A stretch of 33,386 nucleotides of DNA from Bacteroidales bacterium (lineage in GTDB: Bacteria; Bacteroidota; Bacteroidia; Bacteroidales; Prolixibacteraceae). The notes beneath the pieces are model-generated. The model saw only the letters and a program-made list of their open reading frames with translations, had not been told where the DNA came from and made no database searches. The DNA lies in the NCBI GenBank assembly GCA_015654795.1, contig JAATGF010000014.1, positions 1 to 33,386 of the forward strand, written 5' to 3'. This document shows positions 1 through 8,435 of this stretch, piece after piece. Every line of letters begins with the position of its first letter. Within the stretch, counting starts at the first letter, position 1. The translations under genes were made by a program, and so were the position numbers.

Positions 1-12
1 CATCATAGACAA

Positions 13-2081
13 CTTTTAATCGCACCATAGTTGAATTGAAACACAACAGAGTCGTGGTTGTTATATTTACTCCATTCTCCTTTTAATCGCACCATAGTGG
101 AATTGAAACAACCTAAGGACAAGAAAGAAAAGGCTCCTAAGGCTCTTTTAATCGCACCATAGTGGAATTGAAACTGATGTACCAATCAGCTCTTGGGTCT
201 TCAAATTTAGCTTTTAATCGCACCATAGTGGAATTGAAACAAAAGAACGAGGACAAAGCTTTGAAGCAAAAAGAGAACTTTTAATCGCACCATAGTGGAA
301 TTGAAACATCCTCGACTATCTCAGAAGTTTGGAATGGGATAAGCTTTTAATCGCACCATAGTGGAATTGAAACAAGGGACCAAGGACCCGGACGATGAAG
401 TCCCTTTTTACTTTTAATCGCACCATAGTGGAATTGAAACATCGTTGCGCCTTTCCAAACGCATGATCTAACCAACCTTTTAATCGCACCATAGTGGAAT
501 TGAAACTTGTTAGGTTGCTGGCACAAACAAATCGGTCAACCTTTTAATCGCACCATAGTGGAATTGAAACATAATAACCGGAATACCTCCCAATGTTTCG
601 TTGCCCTTTTAATCGCACCATAGTGGAATTGAAACATGTAAGTATGGACGTCACAGAGGTCAACCCCGGCTTTTAATCGCACCATAGTGGAATTGAAACA
701 TTCCTGCATGATCCATTTGACAATCTCAGCTCTGCTTTTAATCGCACCATAGTGGAATTGAAACTCTGAAACTTTGATTGAAACTTTTCTATGGCTATAT
801 ACTTTTAATCGCACCATAGTGGAATTGAAACTACCTGGCAAATCAGGCGGAGGTGGAAGTAATAATCTTTTAATCGCACCATAGTGGAATTGAAACGGGA
901 AAATCAGAATAACAGGCTGGCAGAATTAAAAACTTTTAATCGCACCATATTGGAATTGAAACGTGATCCCGCTGCCGGAACAAAATGTATTGAAATTTCT
1001 TTTAATCGCACCATATTGGAATTGAAACAAACTACTTCTGATCTTGAACAAAGTTGAATCAGTCTTTTAATCGCACCATATTGGAATTGAAACGACATAC
1101 ACCCTTCGTCGAAACGATTGCACGCGCGGCACTTTTAATCGCACCATATTGGAATTGAAACTCATTTCCTGTAATCTGAACTGGGTAATTAAAATCTTTT
1201 AATCGCACCATATTGGAATTGAAACACGTTACCTCAGGACTTGGATTAACGGGAGGCCCAATCTTTTAATCGCACCATATTGGAATTGAAACTTCCGGCA
1301 AACTCAGGTACCATTGCTTTAATCTCTGCTTTTAATCGCACCATATTGGAATTGAAACATGCAAATTCTGGTGCTCCATCTGTTTTAATAGCTCTTTTAA
1401 TCGCACCATATTGGAATTGAAACTAAGGCAATCTCGCCAATGATGGTTCGCCTGAAACTCTTTTAATCGCACCATATTGGAATTGAAACATGAGACAACT
1501 CCTCCTCTCCGCTATCACCCTACGCTTTTAATCGCACCATATTGGAATTGAAACTGAATAATCTATCAGGTGCCCGGCAAGCGTATTTCTTTTAATCGTA
1601 CCATAGTGGAATTGAAACAGTTTAACTGGTACTGGTTTTGTGAAAAGCGCAGGTCTTTTAATCGTACCATAGTGGAATTGAAACCGAAATCATTAGGAGA
1701 AGGTGTAGCCGTAAACAAGCTTTTAATCGTACCATAGTGGAATTGAAACTCAAGACAAAACACTTCTCCTTGTTCGCTTTCCCAACTTTTAATCGTACCA
1801 TAGTGGAATTGAAACGAAATTTGCCGCTAAGATCAGTATGTCATTTGTTCAGCTTTTAATCGTACCATAGTGGAATTGAAACCTTGTTGCAATAATTGCT
1901 CCGATTGTATTTGCAGGCACTTTTAATCGTACCATAGTGGAATTGAAACATCAAATCAGCGATTCCGCAAACCTTAAATGATTCTTTTAATCGTATCATA
2001 GTGGAATTGAAACAAAAATGTAGAGGAAACGCGTACTATCCCGTTTGTGATCTTTTAATCGTACCATAGTGGAATTGAAAT
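13..2081 (+). CRISPR. CRISPR array, 32 repeats of 30 bp, 31 complete spacers, continuing off the left edge
   Basis: Thirty-two 30-bp repeats begin CTTTTAATCG and end GGAATTGAAAC; spacers are 34-38 bp and all differ by eye. Positions 1-12 are the tail of another spacer or flank, so the array probably continues leftwards. The repeat end ATTGAAAC matches the 5' handle of crRNAs in many type I-B and type III systems, which puts transcription on the plus strand and the leader to the left, outside the window. The distal (right) end agrees: the last repeat, 2052-2081, ends in T instead of C. Repeat variants come in blocks: repeat 1 (13-42) has TAGTTG in the middle, repeats 2-14 (80-896) GCACC with TAGTGG, repeats 15-24 (933-1554) GCACC with TATTGG, repeats 25-32 (1589-2081) GTACC with TAGTGG; repeat 31 (1984-2013) has GTATC. 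No cas gene is in the window, so the subtype is open. Short minus-strand reading frames here are repeat translations, not genes. Confidence 0.98.
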
Positions 2082-2120
2082 GTTTCAAGGAATATTTCTA
2101 TGAAATTGTCATGATTACAC

Positions 2121-2150
2121 CTGCTAATCGCACTATCTTGGAATTTATCG
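2121..2150 (+). repeat. Decayed CRISPR repeat beyond the array end
   Basis: This 30-bp segment aligns without gaps to the array repeat at about 22 of 30 positions. It keeps the core TAATCGCAC and TTGGAATT but has lost the GAAAC end. It lies 39 bp after the last good repeat, close to the 34-38 bp spacer length, so 2082-2120 looks like an eroded last spacer. Its TTGG and GCAC match the middle block of the array rather than the adjacent GTACC block. The spacing makes chance similarity unlikely. Confidence 0.75.
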
Positions 2151-2338
2151 TCTGCTATATAAAACTGTATAATGATAGAGTATGTTTTTGAATCTCAATA
2201 GTATCAAAGATAAGGCCCTAAAGAAAATGTAGGTATAAAGCACAACAATATATTCTGATCATTGCTTATTAACGAATTGTGAATTTTGCAAACAACTATT
2301 TCGTGTTTTAAATTGTTTATCTATTTTCGCATCGGGAT

Positions 2339-2358
2339 ATGAATGAATAATCATTCAT
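2339..2358. promoter_or_regulatory. Palindromic operator, probably bound by the adjacent TetR regulator
   Basis: ATGAATGA and TCATTCAT form perfect 8-bp inverted arms around the 4-bp centre ATAA. The site ends 15 bp before the TetR start codon. TetR-family dimers usually bind such palindromes beside their own gene, so repression of the whole efflux operon is the natural reading. A weak TAnnTTTG-like element (TATTTTCG, 2322-2329) lies just upstream, which would place the operator at the transcription start. The rest of 2151-2338 shows nothing I can name. Confidence 0.7.
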
Positions 2359-2373
2359 TAATTATGGATTTGT

Positions 2374-2955
2374 ATGGCGCGTTTAATCGATGATGGTAAG
2401 ATTCAGAGAATCAGGGAGGCAACGATCGCATTGGTTGTTCAAAATGGTTATGGCGGAGCTGCAATTTCTTCCATTGCACGTCGGGCAGGTGTAGCTGAGG
2501 GATATCTTTACCGTTTCTACTCAAGTAAATACGAATTGGTAACAGAATTGCTTTATACAAAGGTTGCCGTGATTACAGAAAAACTTGAGTTTTTATTGAA
2601 TGTCTGCACAAGTATTAAAGAAGTAATCATCCAGTTAATTGATGAGTTTTTTAAAACAGCATCAGAGTCTCCTGAGGAGATCAAATTTATATACGTTCTA
2701 ATGCACGATTATAATTTTCAGGTATCTGATGCACAACGGCAGCATATTAAGAGCCTCTGCGAAAAAGTGATACAAATTGGGGTCGCGAACGGAGAGGTAA
2801 GCCGGAATATTTCGCCTGAAGAAGCCTATGGAATTGTTGTTGTTTACCCTATTGAATTTATTAATCTTCGAATGAAGGGATTCTTCGGAAGTAACAGTTG
2901 GACGTTCGAGGATCAAAAACGTGTGGCCGAATTTTCAATTAATGCTTTAAAATAA
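2374..2955 (+). CDS. TetR/AcrR-family transcriptional regulator of the efflux operon
   Basis: A 193-residue protein, the usual TetR length. Residues about 8-53 form the N-terminal helix-turn-helix: IREATIALVVQNGYGGAAIS leads into SSIARRAGVAEGYLYRFYSS, with the typical G-Y-LYR-F recognition helix and a following K-x-LV. The remainder is an all-helical ligand-binding region that is too divergent to assign a ligand. The ATG at 2374 sits 15 bp after a perfect palindrome, and no earlier in-frame start fits. It is the first gene of a five-gene plus-strand run, ending 10 bp before the TolC-like gene, so it most likely represses its own operon and is released by an exported or toxic compound. The family is certain; the inducer is unknown. 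Confidence 0.9.
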   Translation: MARLIDDGKIQRIREATIALVVQNGYGGAAISSIARRAGVAEGYLYRFYSSKYELVTELLYTKVAVITEKLEFLLNVCTSIKEVIIQLIDEFFKTASESPEEIKFIYVLMHDYNFQVSDAQRQHIKSLCEKVIQIGVANGEVSRNISPEEAYGIVVVYPIEFINLRMKGFFGSNSWTFEDQKRVAEFSINALK

Positions 2956-2965
2956 ACAGATACGA

Positions 2966-4483
2966 ATGAAAGCTAATCTATTGATAATTTTATTTTTAAT
3001 GACGGGAATTTCACTCTGTGGGCAGAACAGTCCGACAACTTCGAAAAACCTCACTTTTGAAGAAGCGCTGAGTCTTTCGCTTCATAATAACCATTTGATC
3101 AAACAATACAACAATAAATCACTTCAGTTGGAACAGGAGGTGAAAGCAGCCAAAGGGTTACATCTTCCGAGGATCTCGCTAAGTGCTTCGTATGTTTATA
3201 TGGCTGATAATCTGGAGCTCGACCTTACCCCGGTGCGTGATGCGATATCACCGCTTTACAGCGCGTTAGGGAATTATGGCAAATTCGGCGGAATTCCTAA
3301 TCCTGATCCGAAGACAAGCGGCGCGATGCCGTATTTGCCCGACGATGTTTCAACTGCCGTCATTCGCGCGAAGATGTTGCAAGGTCTTGAGTCAGTAAAT
3401 AATGCCGATTGGATCACCACTATCCAGGAGAAAAAGTTTGGAATGGTGAATGCCGGATTTGTTATGCCGATTTATACCGGAGGTAAAATTAACGCTGCCA
3501 ATAGTGCTGCCCAAATTAAATATGAAGCATCGGAGATAGAGACAATTCAAAAATCGCATGAGCTTACCAGCGAATTGATCGAACGTTATTTCGGATTGAT
3601 CCTGGCAAACCAGGCTGTGAAAGTTCGTCAGGAAGTGAAGGCCGGGATGCAGAAACATTTCGACGACGCAGAAAAACTGGCACAGCAAGGAATGATTGCC
3701 CAGGTAGAAGTTTTAAATGCGAAGGTTTACTATGCAGATGCCGACCGCGAATTAAAGAAATCCGACCGTCAGGTTGAAATATTAAATGAGGCTGTTTTGA
3801 ATACGGTCGCCGAAACGGATAACTCGAGAATCAATCCATTATCAGAGCTTTTCTATATTGAGAATATCGAGTCTTTGGATTTCTATAAGCAAAAAGCTTT
3901 GGAAAATAGTCCTTTATTAGGACAGGTTAATAAGAAAAAGGAATTGGCGCAACAGGGTATAAAAGTTGAGCAATCGGCTTATTTACCAACTATTGCTGCT
4001 ACTGGAACCTATGACATTGTGAATAAAGATCTGTCACCCTTTCTGCCCGATTATATGATCGGCGTTGGGTTACAATGGAGTCTTTTCGACGGTAATGCCC
4101 GTAGCCGAAAGGTAAAGGCTGCCAGATTTCAGGCAATGCAGGCGGATGATTTTTACACAAAAGCAGAATCGGATATCAATTCTGCGATTACTAAATATTA
4201 CCAGGAATTACATATGTATCTTGAACAAATCACTGAGCTTGATGCATCAATGGATTTTACCACGGAGTATTCACGCGCCAGGGAAAAGGCTTTTTCGGAG
4301 GGAATGGCAACTGCAACACAGGTTTCGGATGCCAATCTGGCTGTGGCGAAAGCTAAGATAGAAAGATTACAGGCAATTTATGCATGGGATGTGGCCTTGT
4401 CAAAGCTGCTTTATTATTCAGGAATGTCTGACAAGTTTGCAAGTTATATGGGCAATCCCGATGTAAAGTTTGTCAGGTATTGA
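2966..4483 (+). CDS. TolC-family outer membrane efflux protein
   Basis: A 505-residue protein with a cleavable signal peptide (MKANLLIILFLMTGISLCGQ) followed by two OEP-type repeats. The first starts at LTFEEALSLSLHNNHLIKQY, the classic TolC entry helix; the second lies after about residue 320 and includes LLGQVNKKKELAQQGIKVEQ, then YLPTIAATGTY and a GVGLQWSLFDGNARSRKVKA stretch. The final residue is aromatic (Y), as is usual for outer-membrane beta-barrels. TolC-like trimers form the outer-membrane and periplasmic duct of tripartite exporters. Its place between the TetR regulator and the HlyD-like adaptor fits that role. An insert around residues 75-140, rich in Pro and Gly, widens the first repeat. 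The substrate is unknown. Confidence 0.92.
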   Translation: MKANLLIILFLMTGISLCGQNSPTTSKNLTFEEALSLSLHNNHLIKQYNNKSLQLEQEVKAAKGLHLPRISLSASYVYMADNLELDLTPVRDAISPLYSALGNYGKFGGIPNPDPKTSGAMPYLPDDVSTAVIRAKMLQGLESVNNADWITTIQEKKFGMVNAGFVMPIYTGGKINAANSAAQIKYEASEIETIQKSHELTSELIERYFGLILANQAVKVRQEVKAGMQKHFDDAEKLAQQGMIAQVEVLNAKVYYADADRELKKSDRQVEILNEAVLNTVAETDNSRINPLSELFYIENIESLDFYKQKALENSPLLGQVNKKKELAQQGIKVEQSAYLPTIAATGTYDIVNKDLSPFLPDYMIGVGLQWSLFDGNARSRKVKAARFQAMQADDFYTKAESDINSAITKYYQELHMYLEQITELDASMDFTTEYSRAREKAFSEGMATATQVSDANLAVAKAKIERLQAIYAWDVALSKLLYYSGMSDKFASYMGNPDVKFVRY

Positions 4484-4539
4484 GCGGACTTCTCCCTGTT
4501 ATCTTCAATAAAAACAAATTAAAGCGATATATTTAAGTT

Positions 4540-5538
4540 ATGAAAAAGACTAAGCATTATGTGATTGCAGGTGTGATTCTTGCGCTGATCATTTTTATCG
4601 GATATGCCATCTGGATGGTTGCCAGACCGATTCCACTCGAAGTACAGGGCGAAGTTGAGGCGACACAGGTAAAGATTGCATCAAAACTAATTGGAAGAAT
4701 TGACAGCCTTTTGGTTCATAAAGGAGATGATGTGCAGTCTGGTACGCTGCTTTTTACGCTCCTCAGTCCTGAACTTGATGCCAAATATTTACAAGCTTCT
4801 GCCGTACGAAAAGCAGCGGGGGCTCAAAAGGAGAAAGCTGATAATGGTGCTCAGAAAGAGGATATTCAGGCGGCATTTAATTCGTGGCAAACCGCTTTGG
4901 CTGCTTCCGAATTTGCAAAGAAAACCTTCCAGCGTGTTGAAAATCTTTTTAAATCGGGTGTAGTAGCCGAGCAACAAAAGGATGAAGCAGAAACGCGTAT
5001 GAAGGCAGCTGTAGAAACTGAGAAAGCTGCACGGTCTTTGTATGATAAAGCGAAAAAAGGTGCCCGTTACGAAGACAAAGCCTCTGCAGGGGCTTTAGTG
5101 ATGCAGGCTGATGGGGTATTAACAGAAGTGAATTCCTACCTGAGCGAAACCCGCATTTTCGCACCAATCAGGGGCGAAATTGCCAATATCATAGCCGAAC
5201 GTGGTGAGCTTGTTCCCGCCGGTTATCCCGTTATAACGATCGTCGATTTAGACGATGTTTGGGTAACCTTTAACCTTCGCGAAGATTTGCTGGCTGCCAT
5301 TCAGAAAGGTTCAACTTTCAAAGCCCGTTTCCCTGCGCTTGGAATGAAAGAGGTTTTGCTTAAAGTGAATTACATTAATGCACTTGGAGAATTTGCTACA
5401 TGGAATGCAACGAAAACTTCAGGCGATTTTGATATGAAAACATTTGAAATTCATGCTGTTCCGGTTGAAAAAATTGAAGGTTTACGTCCAGGTATGTCTG
5501 CATTGGTCAATTGGGATGATGTGAGGAAAATGAAATAA
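4540..5538 (+). CDS. HlyD-family periplasmic adaptor (membrane fusion protein)
   Basis: A 332-residue protein with one N-terminal membrane anchor (residues about 8-28), then a split biotinyl-lipoyl-like domain: VKIASKLIGRIDSLLVHKGD at 45-65 and its second half at about 205-230 (RIFAPIRGEIANIIAERGEL). Between them lies an Ala/Lys/Glu-rich helical hairpin (about 80-195) that would contact the TolC duct. The beta-barrel part follows (VDLDDVWVTFNLREDLL). It joins the inner-membrane permeases encoded next to the TolC-like channel. The closest general likeness is the YhiI/YbhG type of adaptor used with ABC-2 exporters. The start at 4540 gives the expected Lys-rich end before the anchor. Confidence 0.92.
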   Translation: MKKTKHYVIAGVILALIIFIGYAIWMVARPIPLEVQGEVEATQVKIASKLIGRIDSLLVHKGDDVQSGTLLFTLLSPELDAKYLQASAVRKAAGAQKEKADNGAQKEDIQAAFNSWQTALAASEFAKKTFQRVENLFKSGVVAEQQKDEAETRMKAAVETEKAARSLYDKAKKGARYEDKASAGALVMQADGVLTEVNSYLSETRIFAPIRGEIANIIAERGELVPAGYPVITIVDLDDVWVTFNLREDLLAAIQKGSTFKARFPALGMKEVLLKVNYINALGEFATWNATKTSGDFDMKTFEIHAVPVEKIEGLRPGMSALVNWDDVRKMK

Positions 5539-5608
5539 GTAGAAATACATTGGAATATTTATTTTTTAATCCATCTTTCTTGATTTTGATAATGAACGGC
5601 TAAAGAGC

Positions 5609-6796
5609 ATGATAGTAAATAAGTTAATGAATACATCGCTATTCAGGGTGATCAGGCGCGAAACGAGAAGGATAGCCGACAGTTGGGTGTTGATCTTCAC
5701 AACAATGATCGCTCCGGTCGCAGCTTTTCTTGTTGTCATATGGCTCTTTTCCGGAGGAGTTGTCAGAGATTTGCCCATTGCAGTAGTTGATATGGATCAT
5801 ACCGCATTTTCCTTGCAGGTCACGCGATTAGTCGATGCAACTCCGGTCTGTAATGTAACGGCGCGACTGAGTTCAACCGATGAAGCCAAACGAATGATGG
5901 AGGCCGGCAAAATTGATGCAATTGTTGTATTACCCACTGATCTTGAACGGGAAGTGCTAAATAGCAGGTCTCCCCTGATAGCTGTTTATATCAATAATAC
6001 CAATGTGGTAAAAGGTGGCGCCTTAAAGTCAGGATTATATACCACGCTTTCGACTATTTCGGCAGGTGTAAAGGTGCAGTTTGCCATTAAGAAAGGGCAA
6101 ACTCCTACACAGGCAGTCGAAAAAGCACGGCCAGTTAAAGTAAATGTCCATCTGCTTTTTAATCCTTTTGGAAATTATGCATACTTCCTGGTTCTCGGAT
6201 TATTACCACTTCTTGCTGTCGTTTTTATTTTCCTCGGATCGGTTTATGCGCTGGGAATGGAACTGAAGGAGGGAACAGCCGGTGAGCTGATTGCGTTGGC
6301 CAGGAATAATGTGGCCGTGGCGCTGGCAGGGAAAATGCTTCCCTATACTTTTTTGTTTTTTATGGACATGATGATTATGAACATCTTCCTGATTAAAACA
6401 TTGGGAACACCTGTTCACGGGAGTTTGTTTGTTATCCTGATTTCTGAGCTTTTAATGATTATTACCTACCAGTTTATAGCGATCCTGTTTTTAAAACTGT
6501 CGGCAAATCTTCGACTATCATTATCGCTCGGAAGTGCCTATACGATGATGGCGCTTACTTTCTCCGGACTTACTTTTCCTTCGATAGCAATGCCTTTAAT
6601 CGCTAAGTTATTTTCATTGATTTTCCCTTATACATTCTGGCTTCAGATTTTTATGAGTCAAACTTTAAGAGGCGAGTCAATTTCGGAAGTTGTGGTCCCT
6701 TTTCTGGCCTTTTTCCCATTTATTATTTGCGGAATTTTAGCCTTCCCGGGAATGAAGCGCAAACTCACATACCACAAATACTGGTTTCGCGAATAG
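5609..6796 (+). CDS. ABC-2 type permease, first of a pair
   Basis: A 395-residue inner-membrane protein. One membrane segment lies near residues 27-48, followed by a large extracytoplasmic domain starting VVRDLPIAVVDMDHTAFSLQ, typical of YhhJ/YbhS-like ABC-2 permeases, and a C-terminal block of about five membrane segments (from about residue 185). The motif NPFGNYAYFLVLGLLPLLAV marks the start of that block. It resembles the next gene in the same regions, so the two probably form a heterodimer. No Walker A or ABC signature is present in it, and no ATPase gene sits in this operon. The ATG at 5609 is used; a second Met at residue 7 is a possible alternative. Confidence 0.9.
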   Translation: MIVNKLMNTSLFRVIRRETRRIADSWVLIFTTMIAPVAAFLVVIWLFSGGVVRDLPIAVVDMDHTAFSLQVTRLVDATPVCNVTARLSSTDEAKRMMEAGKIDAIVVLPTDLEREVLNSRSPLIAVYINNTNVVKGGALKSGLYTTLSTISAGVKVQFAIKKGQTPTQAVEKARPVKVNVHLLFNPFGNYAYFLVLGLLPLLAVVFIFLGSVYALGMELKEGTAGELIALARNNVAVALAGKMLPYTFLFFMDMMIMNIFLIKTLGTPVHGSLFVILISELLMIITYQFIAILFLKLSANLRLSLSLGSAYTMMALTFSGLTFPSIAMPLIAKLFSLIFPYTFWLQIFMSQTLRGESISEVVVPFLAFFPFIICGILAFPGMKRKLTYHKYWFRE

Positions 6797-6854
6797 CAGA
6801 GGGAAATAGTATACACGATGGACGGACGATTTATTTTGATTAAAAACATGAGCA

Positions 6855-8099
6855 ATGCGATTATTTGATATTCGGGAAAAAATTATTCTGGGACTGGACA
6901 TAACGTGGTTTGAATTTATTGATGAGCTTAAGACCATTTTCAAGGATCAGGGTGCCATGCTCATCATGTTTATTGCCGTTTTTACTTATCCTGTGGTATA
7001 TTCAATTGCCTACGAAAAGAATGTAGTCAGAGATATTCCAGTAACAGTTGTTGATCTTGATAATTCAGCATCGAGCCGTCAAATGATCAGGATGTTTGGT
7101 GCTACAAAAGAGATTTCTGTTGCGCAGGAGGTTGGTAGTCTTCATGAAGCCCGGCAAATATTCTGGGATGGCAATTCAAAAGGAGTAATTCTTATTCATG
7201 AGGGATTCGAAAAACAATTGCTTAGAGGCCTCCAGGCATCGTTAAGTGTATATTGCGATGCAAGTTATTTTCTTATTTATAAAGAGACACTTGGTGCAAC
7301 AATACAGGCAGCCGGAACCTTGTCCGCTGGAGTTGAGATAAAAAGGCTCATGTCCGCCGGTAGCGGCGAAGAACAGGCAATGCAACAACGCGATCCGATA
7401 CCAGCAAAATTTTATAATCTTTACAATCCATCCGGGGCGTATGGTTCGTATGTGATGCCAGGGATTATTCTGATTATATTGCAACAAACTCTTCTGATCG
7501 GGATTGGAATGATTGGCGGAGCAGGGAAGGAGCGACGTAACAATCAGGTTGTTAAACCTGGTATAAGGGTCAAACAAGGACTGTTTTCTGTGATTTTTGG
7601 AAAGGGAATGGCTTACTTTGTTATTTATCTGCCAAGTCTTGCTTTCACGTTAATCTATCTCCCTAAATGGTTCGGTTTTCCCAATAAAGGGAACTTTGCC
7701 GATGTCTGTATTTTATTGGTGCCTTATCTTTTTTCGGTGATCTTCCTTGGATTAATGATTTCGATGCTTTTCCGGCGTCGTGAACATTCTATTATGACAC
7801 TCGTTTTTGCTTCGCCTATTGTGCTGTTTGTTAGTGGAATGTCATGGCCTGCAAGCTCTATACCTCGTTTGTTATACCAGTTATCGCATGTTTTCCCAAG
7901 TACCTCAATGATTCCAGCTTTTCTGCGGATCAGAACAATGGGAGTCTCAATCAATGATGTCCGACCCGAACTGATATTTTTGATGGTACAGATGGTCATT
8001 TATTTTTTGCTGGCCGTACTCTCTTACAAGATCTCTGTAGTCAGGCAGGAACACAAGCATCAGGCCAGGATTACTGTATTATCTTTTGAAGATAAGTAA
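6855..8099 (+). CDS. ABC-2 type permease, second of a pair
   Basis: A 414-residue permease paralogous to its upstream neighbour. It has one N-terminal membrane segment (about 32-52), an extracytoplasmic domain opening VVRDIPVTVVDLDNSASSRQ, and five or so C-terminal membrane segments after NPSGAYGSYVMPGIILIILQ. A conserved SGMSWPASSIPRLLYQLSHV stretch near residue 325 is typical of this family. Its N-terminal cytoplasmic part is longer than in the first permease. The gene follows 58 bp after it and ends the operon. Together with the HlyD and TolC proteins it should form a trans-envelope exporter, but the ATP-binding subunit must be encoded elsewhere. An ATG seven bases upstream runs into an early stop, which supports 6855. 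Confidence 0.9.
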   Translation: MRLFDIREKIILGLDITWFEFIDELKTIFKDQGAMLIMFIAVFTYPVVYSIAYEKNVVRDIPVTVVDLDNSASSRQMIRMFGATKEISVAQEVGSLHEARQIFWDGNSKGVILIHEGFEKQLLRGLQASLSVYCDASYFLIYKETLGATIQAAGTLSAGVEIKRLMSAGSGEEQAMQQRDPIPAKFYNLYNPSGAYGSYVMPGIILIILQQTLLIGIGMIGGAGKERRNNQVVKPGIRVKQGLFSVIFGKGMAYFVIYLPSLAFTLIYLPKWFGFPNKGNFADVCILLVPYLFSVIFLGLMISMLFRRREHSIMTLVFASPIVLFVSGMSWPASSIPRLLYQLSHVFPSTSMIPAFLRIRTMGVSINDVRPELIFLMVQMVIYFLLAVLSYKISVVRQEHKHQARITVLSFEDK

Positions 8100-8371
8100 T
8101 CTGATAACAGGTGAGGTGGCGGAGAAAATATGAGCGCCTCTCACACCAGACCGTGGGTAACATACTCCAAATTTTTGGAAGAGTATTATGTCAATCATTC
8201 ATTGACGATAACAATAACCTGACTCAGACAGATTTTCTCCCTGCAATCCTTATGTCAGGCTTATATTACCCTTAATATCACGGTTGGTCTGAAAATTGGT
8301 TTGAGAAACATTTGATTCTGCTTTTGCAAATACGATATTATTTCATTTCTGGTACTTAATAGCTCGAAGGG
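8100..8371. other. Intergenic stretch after the efflux operon
   Basis: I see no credible gene here. It contains an imperfect hairpin at 8163-8185 (arms TACTCCAAA and TTTGGA-A-GAGTA) that may end the operon transcript, and a small inverted repeat GTCAAT / ATTGAC at 8190-8206. The latter includes AATCATTCATT, an 11-bp match to one arm and centre of the TetR operator at 2349-2359. A segment at 8131-8168 recalls sequence that accompanies group II introns, but only from memory. Confidence 0.5.
8163..8185 (+). terminator. Possible terminator hairpin of the efflux operon
   Basis: TACTCCAAA and TTTGGA-A-GAGTA pair with one bulged A around a two-base loop, 64 bp after the last permease stop. There is no strong T run after it, so intrinsic termination is only a guess. 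Confidence 0.3.
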
Positions 8372-8400
8372 TTTAGTTCTCACCTTTCTTTATATCTTTG
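8372..8400 (+). promoter_or_regulatory. Candidate Bacteroidota-type promoter of apbE
   Basis: TATCTTTG at 8393-8400 is a perfect match to the TAnnTTTG -7 element of Bacteroidota housekeeping promoters. A TTTAG at 8372-8376 approximates the upstream TTTG box, with somewhat short spacing. Transcription would start near 8407, giving an untranslated leader of about 29 bases before the apbE ATG. Confidence 0.5.
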
Positions 8401-8435
8401 AAGCATTCAAAAATTAGTTTAAATAATATAGAAAG

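Noticed and set aside
3..1763. Several minus-strand reading frames of 60-101 codons in the first 1.8 kb
   Set aside because: Their translations repeat FNSTMVRLK and FQFHYGAIK, which are the CRISPR repeat read in two frames.
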